Shown here piece after piece: positions 1 through 6,427 of a stretch of DNA of 6,553 bases; position 1 is the first letter of the stretch; every line of letters starts with the position of its first letter. A program made the translations under genes and the position numbers. The notes below the pieces were generated by a model that had not been told where the DNA came from, did no database searches, and saw only the letters and a program-made list of their open reading frames with translations. This DNA comes from Accumulibacter sp. (GTDB lineage: Bacteria; Pseudomonadota; Gammaproteobacteria; Burkholderiales; Rhodocyclaceae), in the NCBI GenBank assembly GCA_031274075.1, contig JAISQQ010000074.1, forward strand, positions 1 through 6,553. The letters are read 5' to 3'.

Positions 1-383
1 TGGATCAGCCGCCGCGCTTTCTTGGTCGGCCGGCCCTTGAGGCCGCTGCCGGGCGCGGGCGCGAGGCGCAGGGTTTCTTGAAGCGCCTCGCGCCGGGCGC
101 GGCTTTCGGCGGTTTCCTCGTAGAGTTGCCGCGCTTCGGCGGCGGGGCGGCGTTGTTCGCCGAGCGCGCGCACGATCACGGTCCAGCGGAAGGGGCCGAG
201 CGCGATGTCCAGCGTATCGCCGGGACGGATTTCGCGGGCCGGCTTCGGGATTTCACCGTTCCAGCGGACGTGCCCGGCGTGGAGGGCTTCGACGGCCAGC
301 GGGCGCGTCTTGAAGAAGCGCGCGGCCCACAGCCATTTGTCGATGCGCTGCTTCTCCGCCGCGGCGCGGCGCGTGTCGTCCAT
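1..383 (-). CDS. hslR: Hsp15, S4-domain ribosome-associated heat shock protein (3' end cut by window)
   Basis: By family knowledge, Hsp15 binds nucleic acid through an S4 fold and recognises 50S subunits carrying a stalled nascent chain, helping to recycle them after heat stress. Translating the minus strand from the ATG at 383-381 gives 127 open codons that run off the left edge. Residues 13-30 read RIDKWLWAARFFKTRPLA, the hallmark start of the S4 domain (about residues 12-60). Residues 76-99 (EQRRPA, then LYEETAES) match the conserved Hsp15 middle. The basic GRPTKK stretch at 117-122 fits the known C-terminal tail. E. coli HslR is about 133 residues, so only a few residues should be missing. 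There is no good ribosome binding site before the ATG. An in-frame TTG four codons upstream (393-395) is an alternative start, and an in-frame TGA at 414-416 limits extension. The gene lies 59 bases after the RND permease stop, so it could be read through or have its own promoter. Confidence 0.9.
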   Translation of the reverse strand, partial: MDDTRRAAAEKQRIDKWLWAARFFKTRPLAVEALHAGHVRWNGEIPKPAREIRPGDTLDIALGPFRWTVIVRALGEQRRPAAEARQLYEETAESRARREALQETLRLAPAPGSGLKGRPTKKARRLI

Positions 384-387
384 GAGG

Positions 388-420
388 GTGGTCAAGGCGT
401 GGTCAAGGCGTGGTCAAGGC
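388..420. repeat. 11-bp tandem repeat, three perfect copies, between permease and hslR
   Basis: Three exact copies of GTGGTCAAGGC lie at 388-398, 399-409 and 410-420. Decayed copies built on TTCAAAG/TCAAAG continue to about 451 and cover the permease stop codon. On the coding (minus) strand each unit contains TTGACC, which resembles a sigma70 -35 hexamer, but I see no matching -10 element before hslR. The array fills the leader of hslR and displaces any normal Shine-Dalgarno sequence. Copy number could vary by replication slippage. The function is unknown. Confidence 0.85.
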
Positions 421-442
421 GCGTTCAAAAGTCAAAGCGCGT

Positions 443-3400
443 TCAAAGCGGCTCGGCGGCGACGTGGGCGGCTTGTTCCCGCTGCGTCAGCCGGTCGAGG
501 TAGAGGTAGACCACCGGCGTCAGGTAGAGCGTCAGGAACTGCGACACGACCAGCCCGCCGACGACGGTGATGCCCAGCGGCTGCCGCACTTCGGCGCCGG
601 CGCCGATGCCCAGCGCGATCGGCAGGGTACCGACGAGCGCGGCCATGGTGGTCATCATGATTGGCCGGAAGCGGATCAGGCAGGCGTTGAAAATGGCGTC
701 GTAGGCGGCGTCGCCCGCGTTGCGCTGCCGGTCGAGCGCGAAGTCGATCATCATGATGGCGTTCTTCTTGACGATGCCGATGAGCATGATGACGCCGACG
801 AAGGCGTAGAGATTGAGGTCGATGTCGAAGAGCATCAGCGTGATCAGCGCGCCGAGCGCCGCGGACGGCAGCCCGGAGAGGATGGTCAGCGGATGAATGA
901 AGCTTTCGTAGAGGATGCCGAGCACGATGTAGACCACCAGCACGGCGATCGCCAGCAGCATGCCGAGTCCTTGCAGCGACGCCTGGAAGGCTTGGGCGGT
1001 TCCTTGCAGGCTGGTGTTGAGCGATACCGGCAGGCGCATTTCCTGTTCGAGCGCCTTGAGGCTGTTGACCGCGTCGCCGAGCGAAACGCCGGGCCGCAGG
1101 TTGAACGAAATGGTCACCGAAGGCATTTGCCCCTGGTGGTTGATGGTCGTCGCCTGCGTGCCGCGGGTCACCCGAGCCACGGTGTCGAGCGGCACCAACT
1201 GGCCGCCGGCGGCGCGCACGTAGAGCCGGGAAAGCCAGGAGGGATCGAGCTGGTATTCGGGGCTGACTTCGAGGATCACCTGGTACTGGTTGGCGGTGCC
1301 GTAGATGGTCGAAATCTGGCGGGAACTGAAGGCGCTCTGCAGGGCGTCCTCGACTTGCCCGAAGCTCAGGCCGAGCGTGGCGAGCTTGTCGCGGTCGACG
1401 TCCAGGGTCACCACCGGGCCGTTGTTGTAGAGGTTGCTGGTGACGTCGACGAAGCCGGGCAGGCGCTGGATGCGGTCGAGCAGCGTAGCGGTCCAGCCGT
1501 GCAGTTCGTCGAGGTCGGTGCTTTGCAGCGTGTATTGGTACTGCGCCGAGGTCACCCGGGCGCCGATGCTGATCGACGGCGGATTGCGCAGGTAGACGCG
1601 GATGCCGGGAACGGTCGCCAGCCGGGGACGGAGCTGCTGGATGATCTGCTCGGCCGACAGTTGGCGCTCGTCCCGCGGCTTGAGGATCAGGTTGAGCGAG
1701 CCGGTGTTCTGGGTCGGCCGCCCGCTGGTGGGGCCGACCGCGGACATGAAGGAAAGGATATTCGGATCGGCGGCGATGATGGCGGCGATGGCGCGCTGTT
1801 TTTCCACCATCGCGGCGAAGGACACGTCCTGCGCGGCTTCGGTGGTGCCCAGGATGCGCCCGCTGTCGCCTTCCGGCAGGAAGCCCTTGGGGATGTGGAC
1901 GAAGAGCAGGCCGCTGCCCAGCACCGAAAGCACGAATCCGGCGATCACCGCGCGCGGATGGCGCAAGGCCAGGCGCAGCGTTTTCTCGTAGCCGCCCTGG
2001 AGCCGCTCGAAGAAGCGCTCGAACAGCCGGAAGACCCGGCCGTGTTCTTCGCTTGCCGCGTGTTTCAGGTAGCGGCTGCACAGCATCGGCGTGAGGGTGA
2101 GCGAGACCAGGCCCGAAACGAAGATCGAGGCGCAGATGGTGACGGCGAATTCGTGCAGCAGGCGGCCGACGATGCCGCTCATGAACATCACCGGGATGAA
2201 CACGGCGATCAGCGAGAGCGTCATCGAGACGATGGTGGAGGCGATTTCGCGCGAGCCTTTGATGGCCGCCTGCAGCGGCTTTTCGCCCAGCTCGATGTGC
2301 CGGACGATGTTCTCCAGCATGACGATGGCGTCGTCGACGACGAAACCCACGGCCAGCGTCAGGGCGAGCAGGGACAGGTTGTCCAGGCTGTAGTCGAGCG
2401 CGTGCATCACGGCGAAGGTGCCGATCACCGAGATCGGCAGGGCCAGCGCCGGGATGACCGTGGCCGAGACGTTGCGCAGGAAGATCAGGATCACCAGGAT
2501 GACCAGGAAGCCGGAGAGCAGCAGGGTGAATTGCACGTCCTCGATCGACTCGCTGATGGTGATGCTGCGGTCGTACAGCGTGGTCATGGTGATCGACGCC
2601 GGCAGGCTGGACTGGAAGCCGGGCAGCACGCGCTTGATCGCGGCGACGGTGTCCACGGTGTTCGCGCCGGGCTGGCGCTGGATGGCCAGCACGATGGCGC
2701 GCTTGTCGACGTTCCAGGCGGCGACGCGGTTGTTCTCGACGCTGTCGATCGCCGTGGCGACCTCTTCGAGGCGCACCGGCGCGCCGTTGCGCCAGGCGAC
2801 GATCAAGGGACGGTAGGCCACCGCCCGGGTGAGCTGCCCGTTGTCCTTGATGGAGAACATCTGGTGCTCGCCGCTGAACTGGCCGAGCGGCTGGTTGACG
2901 TTGGCCTGCATGACGGCCTGGTGCAGCTCGTCGATGCCCATGCCGCGGGCGGTCAGCTCGTTGGGATCGACCTGGATGCGCACGGCGTATTTCTGCGAAC
3001 CGTAGACTTGCACCTGGGCGACCCCGGTGATCGTCGACAAGCGCTGCGCCAACTGCGTTTCGGCGTATTCGTTGACCACCGGCAGGGGCAGCGTCGACGA
3101 CGACAGGGCGATGTTGTAGATCGGCGCGTCCGCCGGGTTGATCTTGCGGAACGACGGCGGCGTCGGCATCGAGGGCGGCAGCCGGCGCTGCGCCGCGGCG
3201 ATGGCCGACTGCACGTCCTGGGCGGCGGCGTCGATGTCGCGGTCGAGCGAGAATTGCAGGCTGATCGTGGTCGTCCCCTGGGCGCTCGTGGAACTCATCG
3301 AATCGAGTCCGGCGATGGTCGAAAACTGGCCTTCGAGCAGGGTAGCCACCGCCGAGGCCATGGTTTCCGGCGAAGCGCCGGGCAGGTTGGCGGTCACCGA

Positions 3401-3535
3401 GATGGTCGGAAAGTCGATGTCGGGCAGTTCGGAAACCGGCAGCGCGCGGTAGGCGATGAGGCCGAAGATGACGAACGCCGCCATCAGCAGCGTGGTCATC
3501 ACCGGGCGGCGGATGCAGAGTTCGGGCAGTTGCAT
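443..3535 (-). CDS. RND multidrug efflux permease, MdtB/MdtC class
   Basis: This is a 1030-residue inner-membrane proton/drug antiporter of the HAE1 RND family, of normal full length. It should form the trimeric pump core that takes substrates from the periplasm or outer leaflet and passes them to an outer-membrane channel through the adaptor encoded upstream. The start MQLPELCIRRPVMTTLL, the segment LPVSELPDIDFPT (about 32-44) and the NPADAPI segment (133-139) are close to E. coli MdtB. Twelve membrane segments are visible: one at about 12-30, five at about 337-485, one at about 528-547 and five at about 857-1012. Two large periplasmic domains lie between them. The proton relay is intact: D401-D402 in GFVVDDAIVMLEN, K924 in IVKKNAIMMIDF, R955 and T962. 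Residues 65-69 read TLLEG where relatives usually have a Pro-Leu-Glu-Arg core. It starts 4 bases after the adaptor stop, with GGCGGGG as a possible ribosome binding site. Only one permease is present, whereas MdtABC systems have two. The substrate cannot be read from the sequence. Confidence 0.95.
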   Translation of the reverse strand: MQLPELCIRRPVMTTLLMAAFVIFGLIAYRALPVSELPDIDFPTISVTANLPGASPETMASAVATLLEGQFSTIAGLDSMSSTSAQGTTTISLQFSLDRDIDAAAQDVQSAIAAAQRRLPPSMPTPPSFRKINPADAPIYNIALSSSTLPLPVVNEYAETQLAQRLSTITGVAQVQVYGSQKYAVRIQVDPNELTARGMGIDELHQAVMQANVNQPLGQFSGEHQMFSIKDNGQLTRAVAYRPLIVAWRNGAPVRLEEVATAIDSVENNRVAAWNVDKRAIVLAIQRQPGANTVDTVAAIKRVLPGFQSSLPASITMTTLYDRSITISESIEDVQFTLLLSGFLVILVILIFLRNVSATVIPALALPISVIGTFAVMHALDYSLDNLSLLALTLAVGFVVDDAIVMLENIVRHIELGEKPLQAAIKGSREIASTIVSMTLSLIAVFIPVMFMSGIVGRLLHEFAVTICASIFVSGLVSLTLTPMLCSRYLKHAASEEHGRVFRLFERFFERLQGGYEKTLRLALRHPRAVIAGFVLSVLGSGLLFVHIPKGFLPEGDSGRILGTTEAAQDVSFAAMVEKQRAIAAIIAADPNILSFMSAVGPTSGRPTQNTGSLNLILKPRDERQLSAEQIIQQLRPRLATVPGIRVYLRNPPSISIGARVTSAQYQYTLQSTDLDELHGWTATLLDRIQRLPGFVDVTSNLYNNGPVVTLDVDRDKLATLGLSFGQVEDALQSAFSSRQISTIYGTANQYQVILEVSPEYQLDPSWLSRLYVRAAGGQLVPLDTVARVTRGTQATTINHQGQMPSVTISFNLRPGVSLGDAVNSLKALEQEMRLPVSLNTSLQGTAQAFQASLQGLGMLLAIAVLVVYIVLGILYESFIHPLTILSGLPSAALGALITLMLFDIDLNLYAFVGVIMLIGIVKKNAIMMIDFALDRQRNAGDAAYDAIFNACLIRFRPIMMTTMAALVGTLPIALGIGAGAEVRQPLGITVVGGLVVSQFLTLYLTPVVYLYLDRLTQREQAAHVAAEPL

Positions 3536-3539
3536 GGCG

Positions 3540-4745
3540 CTACCCCGCCGGGTTCGCCGGGTTCGCCGGCGCGGCGGTGGCGGGAAGCGGGCCGCCCGCC
3601 TGGTCCGGCGTCTGATCCTGCGTTTGCTCCTGGACCCTGACCTTGACGCCGGGGGCCAATTGCAGTTGCCCGTCGGTCACCACCCGGTCGCCCGCCTGGA
3701 GATCGCCGCGAATCGCGGTGAAGCCATCCTGCGCGGCGAGCGCCTCGACGCGGCGCAGGTCGACGCGGCCGTCGTCGCCGAGCACGTAGAGGTAATTGCC
3801 TTCCACCCCTTGCTGGATCGCCTCGCTCGGCACGCTCACCGCCTGTTCCAGGGTTTCGAGGATCAGCGCGACGTTGAGGAACTGACCGGGCATCAGCGCC
3901 TCGTCCTCGTTCGGCAGTTCGGCCTTGAGCAAAATGGTGCCGGTGCTGGCGTCCACCGTGTTGTCGATGAAGCGCACCGCGCCCTCGAAACGCCGGGAAG
4001 CGTCGCCGGGTTCGGTGATGCCGACCCTGAGGCGGCCAAGCTGGCGAACCGCGCGCAATTGCGGCAGATACCGCTCCGGGATGGCGAAGTTGACCAACAG
4101 GGGGCGGACGCTGTTGATCACCGCCACGGTCACGTCGTTGGCCTTGACCGCCGATCCGGGAAAGACCAGGCGCGCGCCGACGATGCCGGTGATCGGCGCG
4201 CGGATGGTGGCGTAGGAAAGCTGTAGCCGCGCCACCTCCACCGCGGCGCGGCTGGCGCGCAGGTCGGCGGCGGCGGTCGCTTCGTTGGTGCGGATGTCGT
4301 TGACCTTTTCCTCGGAAACGAAATTGCGCTCCTTGAGCGCGGTGTAGCGCGCGGTATCGGCGCGCATCTTGGCGATCAGCGCCTGGTCGCGCGCCGCCGC
4401 CGCTTCCGCCTGCCGCAGATGGGCGGCGAAATCCGTCGGGTCGAGGCGGATCAGCACGTCGCCCTGCGCGACGTGCTGGCCCTCGGTGAACAGCACCGCC
4501 TCGACCTGGCCGTCGACGCGCGATTTGAGCGTGACGCTTTCAAAAGCCTCCGAACGTCCGACGACCTGCAGCGTCACCGGAATGTCGCGCAGCACCACGG
4601 GCGCGACCGTGACCGGCGCCGGCGGCTGTTCCACCGTGACGCTGGCGCCGCCGTCCGAGCAGGCGGCGATCGCCAGTAGCGCCAGTGCCGCCAGCGCCGC
4701 CAGCGCCGCGGCGGGGAGGCTCGCCAGGCTCGCCGGACGTTTCAC
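3540..4745 (-). CDS. RND efflux periplasmic adaptor (membrane fusion) lipoprotein, MdtA/AcrA type
   Basis: This 401-residue adaptor should link the RND permease to an outer-membrane channel. The start is taken as GTG (4745-4743), which overlaps the lysA stop as GTGA; GGAAAG lies about 9 bases upstream. The frame stays open far upstream only as a shadow of lysA. The GTG start gives a complete lipoprotein signal: an Ala/Leu core ending in the lipobox IAAC with Cys29. The first lipoyl half is at about 66-105 (SRVDGQVEAVLFTEGQHV then GDVLIRLD), an alpha-helical hairpin at about 106-178, and the second lipoyl half at about 179-205 (IRAPITGIVG). A beta-barrel (about 210-300, with FIDNTVDASTGTI and LMPGQFLNV) and a membrane-proximal domain (about 300-370) follow. 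The last 30 residues are a Gln/Pro/Ala-rich low-complexity tail. The permease follows after 4 bases. The family call is firm. The exact orthologue (mdtA or another) is not resolved, so no symbol is given. Confidence 0.93.
   Translation of the reverse strand: MKRPASLASLPAAALAALAALALLAIAACSDGGASVTVEQPPAPVTVAPVVLRDIPVTLQVVGRSEAFESVTLKSRVDGQVEAVLFTEGQHVAQGDVLIRLDPTDFAAHLRQAEAAAARDQALIAKMRADTARYTALKERNFVSEEKVNDIRTNEATAAADLRASRAAVEVARLQLSYATIRAPITGIVGARLVFPGSAVKANDVTVAVINSVRPLLVNFAIPERYLPQLRAVRQLGRLRVGITEPGDASRRFEGAVRFIDNTVDASTGTILLKAELPNEDEALMPGQFLNVALILETLEQAVSVPSEAIQQGVEGNYLYVLGDDGRVDLRRVEALAAQDGFTAIRGDLQAGDRVVTDGQLQLAPGVKVRVQEQTQDQTPDQAGGPLPATAAPANPANPAG
4672..4707. repeat. 9-bp in-frame tandem repeat in the adaptor signal peptide
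   Basis: Four 9-bp units (GCCAGTAGC, GCCAGTGCC, then GCCAGCGCC twice) sit in the part of the adaptor gene that encodes the hydrophobic core of the signal peptide. On the coding strand each unit gives about three codons of the Ala-Leu-Ala type, so gain or loss of a unit would change the core by three residues without a frameshift. A further 9-bp pair (AGGCTCGCC) lies at 4717-4734, near the gene start. Another pair (GGGTTCGCC) lies at 3550-3567, in the last codons of the same gene. Confidence 0.75.
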
Positions 4746-6007
4746 GGCAGCCGGCTTTCCAGGGCGTAAAGCTCTTCCACGGTCTCGCGGCGGCGCACGA
4801 GACGCGCCTCGCCGCCGTCGACCATCACTTCGGCGGCGCGCGGCCGGGTGTTGTAGTTCGAGCTCATGGCCATGCCGTAGGCGCCGGCGGACATAACCGC
4901 CAGCAGATCTCCGGGAGCGAGCGCCAGGGAGCGGTCGTGGCCGAGAAAATCGCCGGATTCGCAGACCGGGCCGACGATTTCCCAGCACCGCGGCGGATCT
5001 TGGCGCGGACAGACCGGAACGATGTCGTGCCAGGCGTCGTACAGCGCGGGACGCGCCAGGTCGTTCATGGCGGCGTCGACGATGGCGAAATTCCGGGTCT
5101 CGCCGGGCTTCAGGTATTCGACGCGCGTGAGCAGCACGCCAGCGTTGCCGGCCAGCCGGCGGCCAGGCTCCAGCAGGATTTTCAGCGCCCGCCCGCGCAG
5201 CTTGTCGAGCAGCGGCGCGAGGTAGCTCTTTACGCTCGGCGCTTCCGCGTCGTCGCGGTAACGGATGCCGAGTCCGCCGCCCAGGTCGATGTGGCGCAGG
5301 GCGATGCCGCCGGCGGCGAGCCGGTCCACCAGCGGCAGCAGCCTGTCCAGCGCCTCGGCGAAAGGCGCGGGATCGAGCACCTGCGAACCGATGTGGCAGC
5401 CGATGCCGCTCACTTCGAGATGGGGCAGGCGGGCGGCGCGGCGGTAGACGTCCAGCGCGTCCGCAAAAGCGACGCCGAATTTGTTCTTCTTCAGTCCCGT
5501 CGAGATGTACGGATGCGTCCGGGCGTCGACGTCGGGATTGACGCGCAGGCTGACCGGCGCGCGCACGCCCAGGCTCGCGGCGACGCCGTCGAGACGCTCG
5601 AGTTCGGACGCCGATTCGACGTTGAAGCACAGGATGCCGGCGCGCAGGGCCAGCGCCATGTCTTCCGCCGATTTGCCGACCCCGGAAAAAACGCTCTTGC
5701 GCGGATCGCCGCCGGCCGCCAGCACGCGCTTGAGTTCGCCGCCGGAAACGATGTCGAAGCCCGCGCCGCGCCGCGCCAGCACGTCGAGCACCGCGAGGTT
5801 GGAATTGGCCTTGACCGCGTAGCACAACAGCGCGTCGACGCCCGAAAGCTCGGTCAGGAATTCGTCCAGCGCCGCCTCCAGCGCCCGGCGCGAATAAACG
5901 TAGCAGGGCGTGCCGAAATCCCGGGCAAGGTCCGTCAGCGCAACGGATTCGACGCAAAGCTGGCCGTTCTTCAGCGAAAAAGGCGAAGTAGCGGCGTTCG
6001 CGTTCAT
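4742..6007 (-). CDS. lysA: Diaminopimelate decarboxylase
   Basis: LysA removes CO2 from meso-diaminopimelate to give L-lysine, the last step of the DAP pathway, using pyridoxal phosphate in the cytoplasm. The 421-residue protein has the usual length and the fold-III alanine-racemase-like barrel followed by a C-terminal beta domain. The PLP lysine is K66 in YAVKAN. Other visible family motifs are H205 in GCHIGSQ, the phosphate-binding glycines 243-245 in DLGGGLG, and EPGR at 280-283. C349-E350 in GPVCESGD is contributed to the partner active site of the dimer, and Y377 lies in SAGAYGMAMSSNYN. All key residues are intact. The ATG at 6007 overlaps the lptM stop as ATGA and lacks a clear ribosome binding site, so translation is probably coupled. 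At its 3' end the TGA is shared with the GTG start of the efflux adaptor. In Pseudomonas-type loci dapF often follows lysA; here the pump genes do. Confidence 0.97.
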   Translation of the reverse strand: MNANAATSPFSLKNGQLCVESVALTDLARDFGTPCYVYSRRALEAALDEFLTELSGVDALLCYAVKANSNLAVLDVLARRGAGFDIVSGGELKRVLAAGGDPRKSVFSGVGKSAEDMALALRAGILCFNVESASELERLDGVAASLGVRAPVSLRVNPDVDARTHPYISTGLKKNKFGVAFADALDVYRRAARLPHLEVSGIGCHIGSQVLDPAPFAEALDRLLPLVDRLAAGGIALRHIDLGGGLGIRYRDDAEAPSVKSYLAPLLDKLRGRALKILLEPGRRLAGNAGVLLTRVEYLKPGETRNFAIVDAAMNDLARPALYDAWHDIVPVCPRQDPPRCWEIVGPVCESGDFLGHDRSLALAPGDLLAVMSAGAYGMAMSSNYNTRPRAAEVMVDGGEARLVRRRETVEELYALESRLP

Positions 6008-6189
6008 GAGTCGGATGGCTCGACCGCGCCGGGCTGGGGTTGGGGTTGGGGCTGAGGTTGGGCCGCTGGGGAATTGGTGACCGGTGGCCGGGTTTCCCGC
6101 GGCGGCGGCAGATAGAGCGAACCCCGCGTTCCGCAGGCGTTCAATGCCATCACGGACAGCAACAACGAGAGCGAAAGGTATCTGCGCAT
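6004..6189 (-). CDS. lptM: LptM (formerly YifL), LPS translocon-assembly lipoprotein
   Basis: This is a 61-residue outer-membrane lipoprotein. By family knowledge, E. coli LptM associates with the LptD/LptE translocon and assists its oxidative maturation. The sequence shows a short basic start (MRRY), a hydrophobic core and the lipobox LNAC with Cys19. Immediately after comes the family signature CGTRGSLYLPPP (19-30), equivalent to the E. coli CGLKGPLYFPP segment. The C-terminal half is low complexity, with five Gln-Pro dipeptides, and is probably disordered. It precedes lysA and overlaps it by four bases (ATGA), an arrangement also seen as lppL-lysA in Pseudomonas. I see no clear Shine-Dalgarno sequence and no alternative in-frame start nearby. 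The family call rests on the signature and the context. Confidence 0.87.
   Translation of the reverse strand: MRRYLSLSLLLSVMALNACGTRGSLYLPPPRETRPPVTNSPAAQPQPQPQPQPGAVEPSDS
6031..6060. repeat. 6-bp tandem repeat encoding Gln-Pro units in LptM
   Basis: Five consecutive 6-bp units (GGGCTG, GGGTTG, GGGTTG, GGGCTG, AGGTTG on the plus strand) encode five Gln-Pro dipeptides near the C-terminus of LptM. The variation is mostly at third codon positions, which suggests the array is old or under selection at the protein level. Slippage would keep the frame. Confidence 0.8.
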
Positions 6190-6214
6190 GGCGTAGGAAA
6201 ATCGAGGACGGAAG

Positions 6215-6223
6215 ATGGTAACA
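6215..6223 (-). promoter_or_regulatory. Weak extended -10 promoter candidate for the lptM operon
   Basis: The minus strand reads TGTTACCAT, that is TGn followed by TACCAT (4 of 6 matches to TATAAT). It lies about 26 bases before the lptM start and would give a leader of about 20 bases. No convincing -35 hexamer is found at 17-base spacing. It is the best candidate in the short stretch between lptM and the repeat element, but it is a weak match. Confidence 0.3.
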
Positions 6224-6268
6224 CAGTATGCGCGAGAGCGATTCCGGGGGGTCAGAGGACAGAAGACT

Positions 6269-6290
6269 GAGGACAGAGGACAGAGGACAG
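6269..6290. repeat. 7-bp tandem repeat GAGGACA, three copies
   Basis: Three perfect head-to-tail copies of GAGGACA, plus one extra G, lie in and just past the left arm of the larger inverted repeat. A fourth GAGGACAG sits at 6255-6262. The right arm carries decayed complementary units (CTGTCTTC, CTGTCCTC). Confidence 0.85.
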
Positions 6291-6299
6291 TCCAGTTAC

Positions 6300-6316
6300 C
6301 GGGCGCTCCGCGCCCG
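6300..6316. repeat. GC-rich 7-bp-stem hairpin in the loop of the inverted repeat
   Basis: CGGGCGC (6300-6306), loop TCC, then GCGCCCG (6310-6316) form a perfect 7-bp stem with a three-base loop. It is followed on the plus strand by an AT-rich stretch, CAAAATATTA, without a T-run, so terminator activity is not supported. Confidence 0.7.
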
Positions 6317-6371
6317 CAAAATATTACTGTCTTCCGTCATCTGTCTTCTGTCCTCTGATCCCCTGATCGTC

Positions 6372-6391
6372 ATTCCGGCGCAAGCCGGAAT
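6372..6391. repeat. REP/dRS3-like palindrome (ATTCCGGC-GCAA-GCCGGAAT)
   Basis: A perfect 8-bp inverted repeat around a four-base loop, in the context CGTC-palindrome-CCA. Its form matches the small ATTCC..GGAAT palindromes that are dispersed between genes in many beta- and gammaproteobacteria, and it resembles the dRS3 elements of Neisseria. It lies about 37 bases from the estimated end of the insertion sequence. Confidence 0.75.
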
Positions 6392-6427
6392 CCAACGGTG
6401 ATCGCGCCGCCGATTTCGGTCGCATGT

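Larger units (their letters stand above)
6247..6363. repeat. Long imperfect inverted repeat with nested tandem repeats and hairpin
   Basis: The arms at 6247-6283 and 6327-6363 pair at 32 of 37 positions, including a perfect 16-bp core (6252-6267 with 6343-6358). The 43-base loop holds its own hairpin. The 250 bases between lptM and the transposase contain no gene; this element is the main feature there. It looks like a dispersed intergenic element rather than an intrinsic terminator, because neither strand shows a U-rich run after the stem and no gene points into it. An RNA across it could fold into a long stem. Confidence 0.8.

Noticed and set aside
410..3640. A 1076-residue open frame on the plus strand, antisense to the RND permease
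   Set aside because: The translation is rich in Asp, Gly, Arg, His and Gln with no recognisable domain, which is the pattern expected opposite a GC-rich coding strand. The minus-strand permease explains the region fully.
4746..5957. N-terminal extension of the adaptor frame across lysA (open to 5957)
   Set aside because: The extension is Arg-rich and an out-of-frame shadow of lysA. The GTG at 4745 gives a proper lipoprotein signal and normal family length.
4685..6055. A 456-residue open frame on the plus strand, antisense to lysA
   Set aside because: It has no recognisable motifs and biased composition; lysA on the other strand has every catalytic residue.
6300..6316. GC hairpin as an intrinsic terminator
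   Set aside because: No T-run follows the stem on either strand, and no gene ends immediately before it in the window.
6247..6363. Repeats upstream of lptM as a CRISPR array
   Set aside because: Units are 7 bp and contiguous, with no spacers of regular length and no cas genes.
6241..6380. ATTCCGG at 6241-6247 and 6372-6378 as a target duplication flanking the inverted repeat
   Set aside because: The copies do not sit at equal distance from the arm ends, and the motif is part of a common palindrome, so a chance match is likely.
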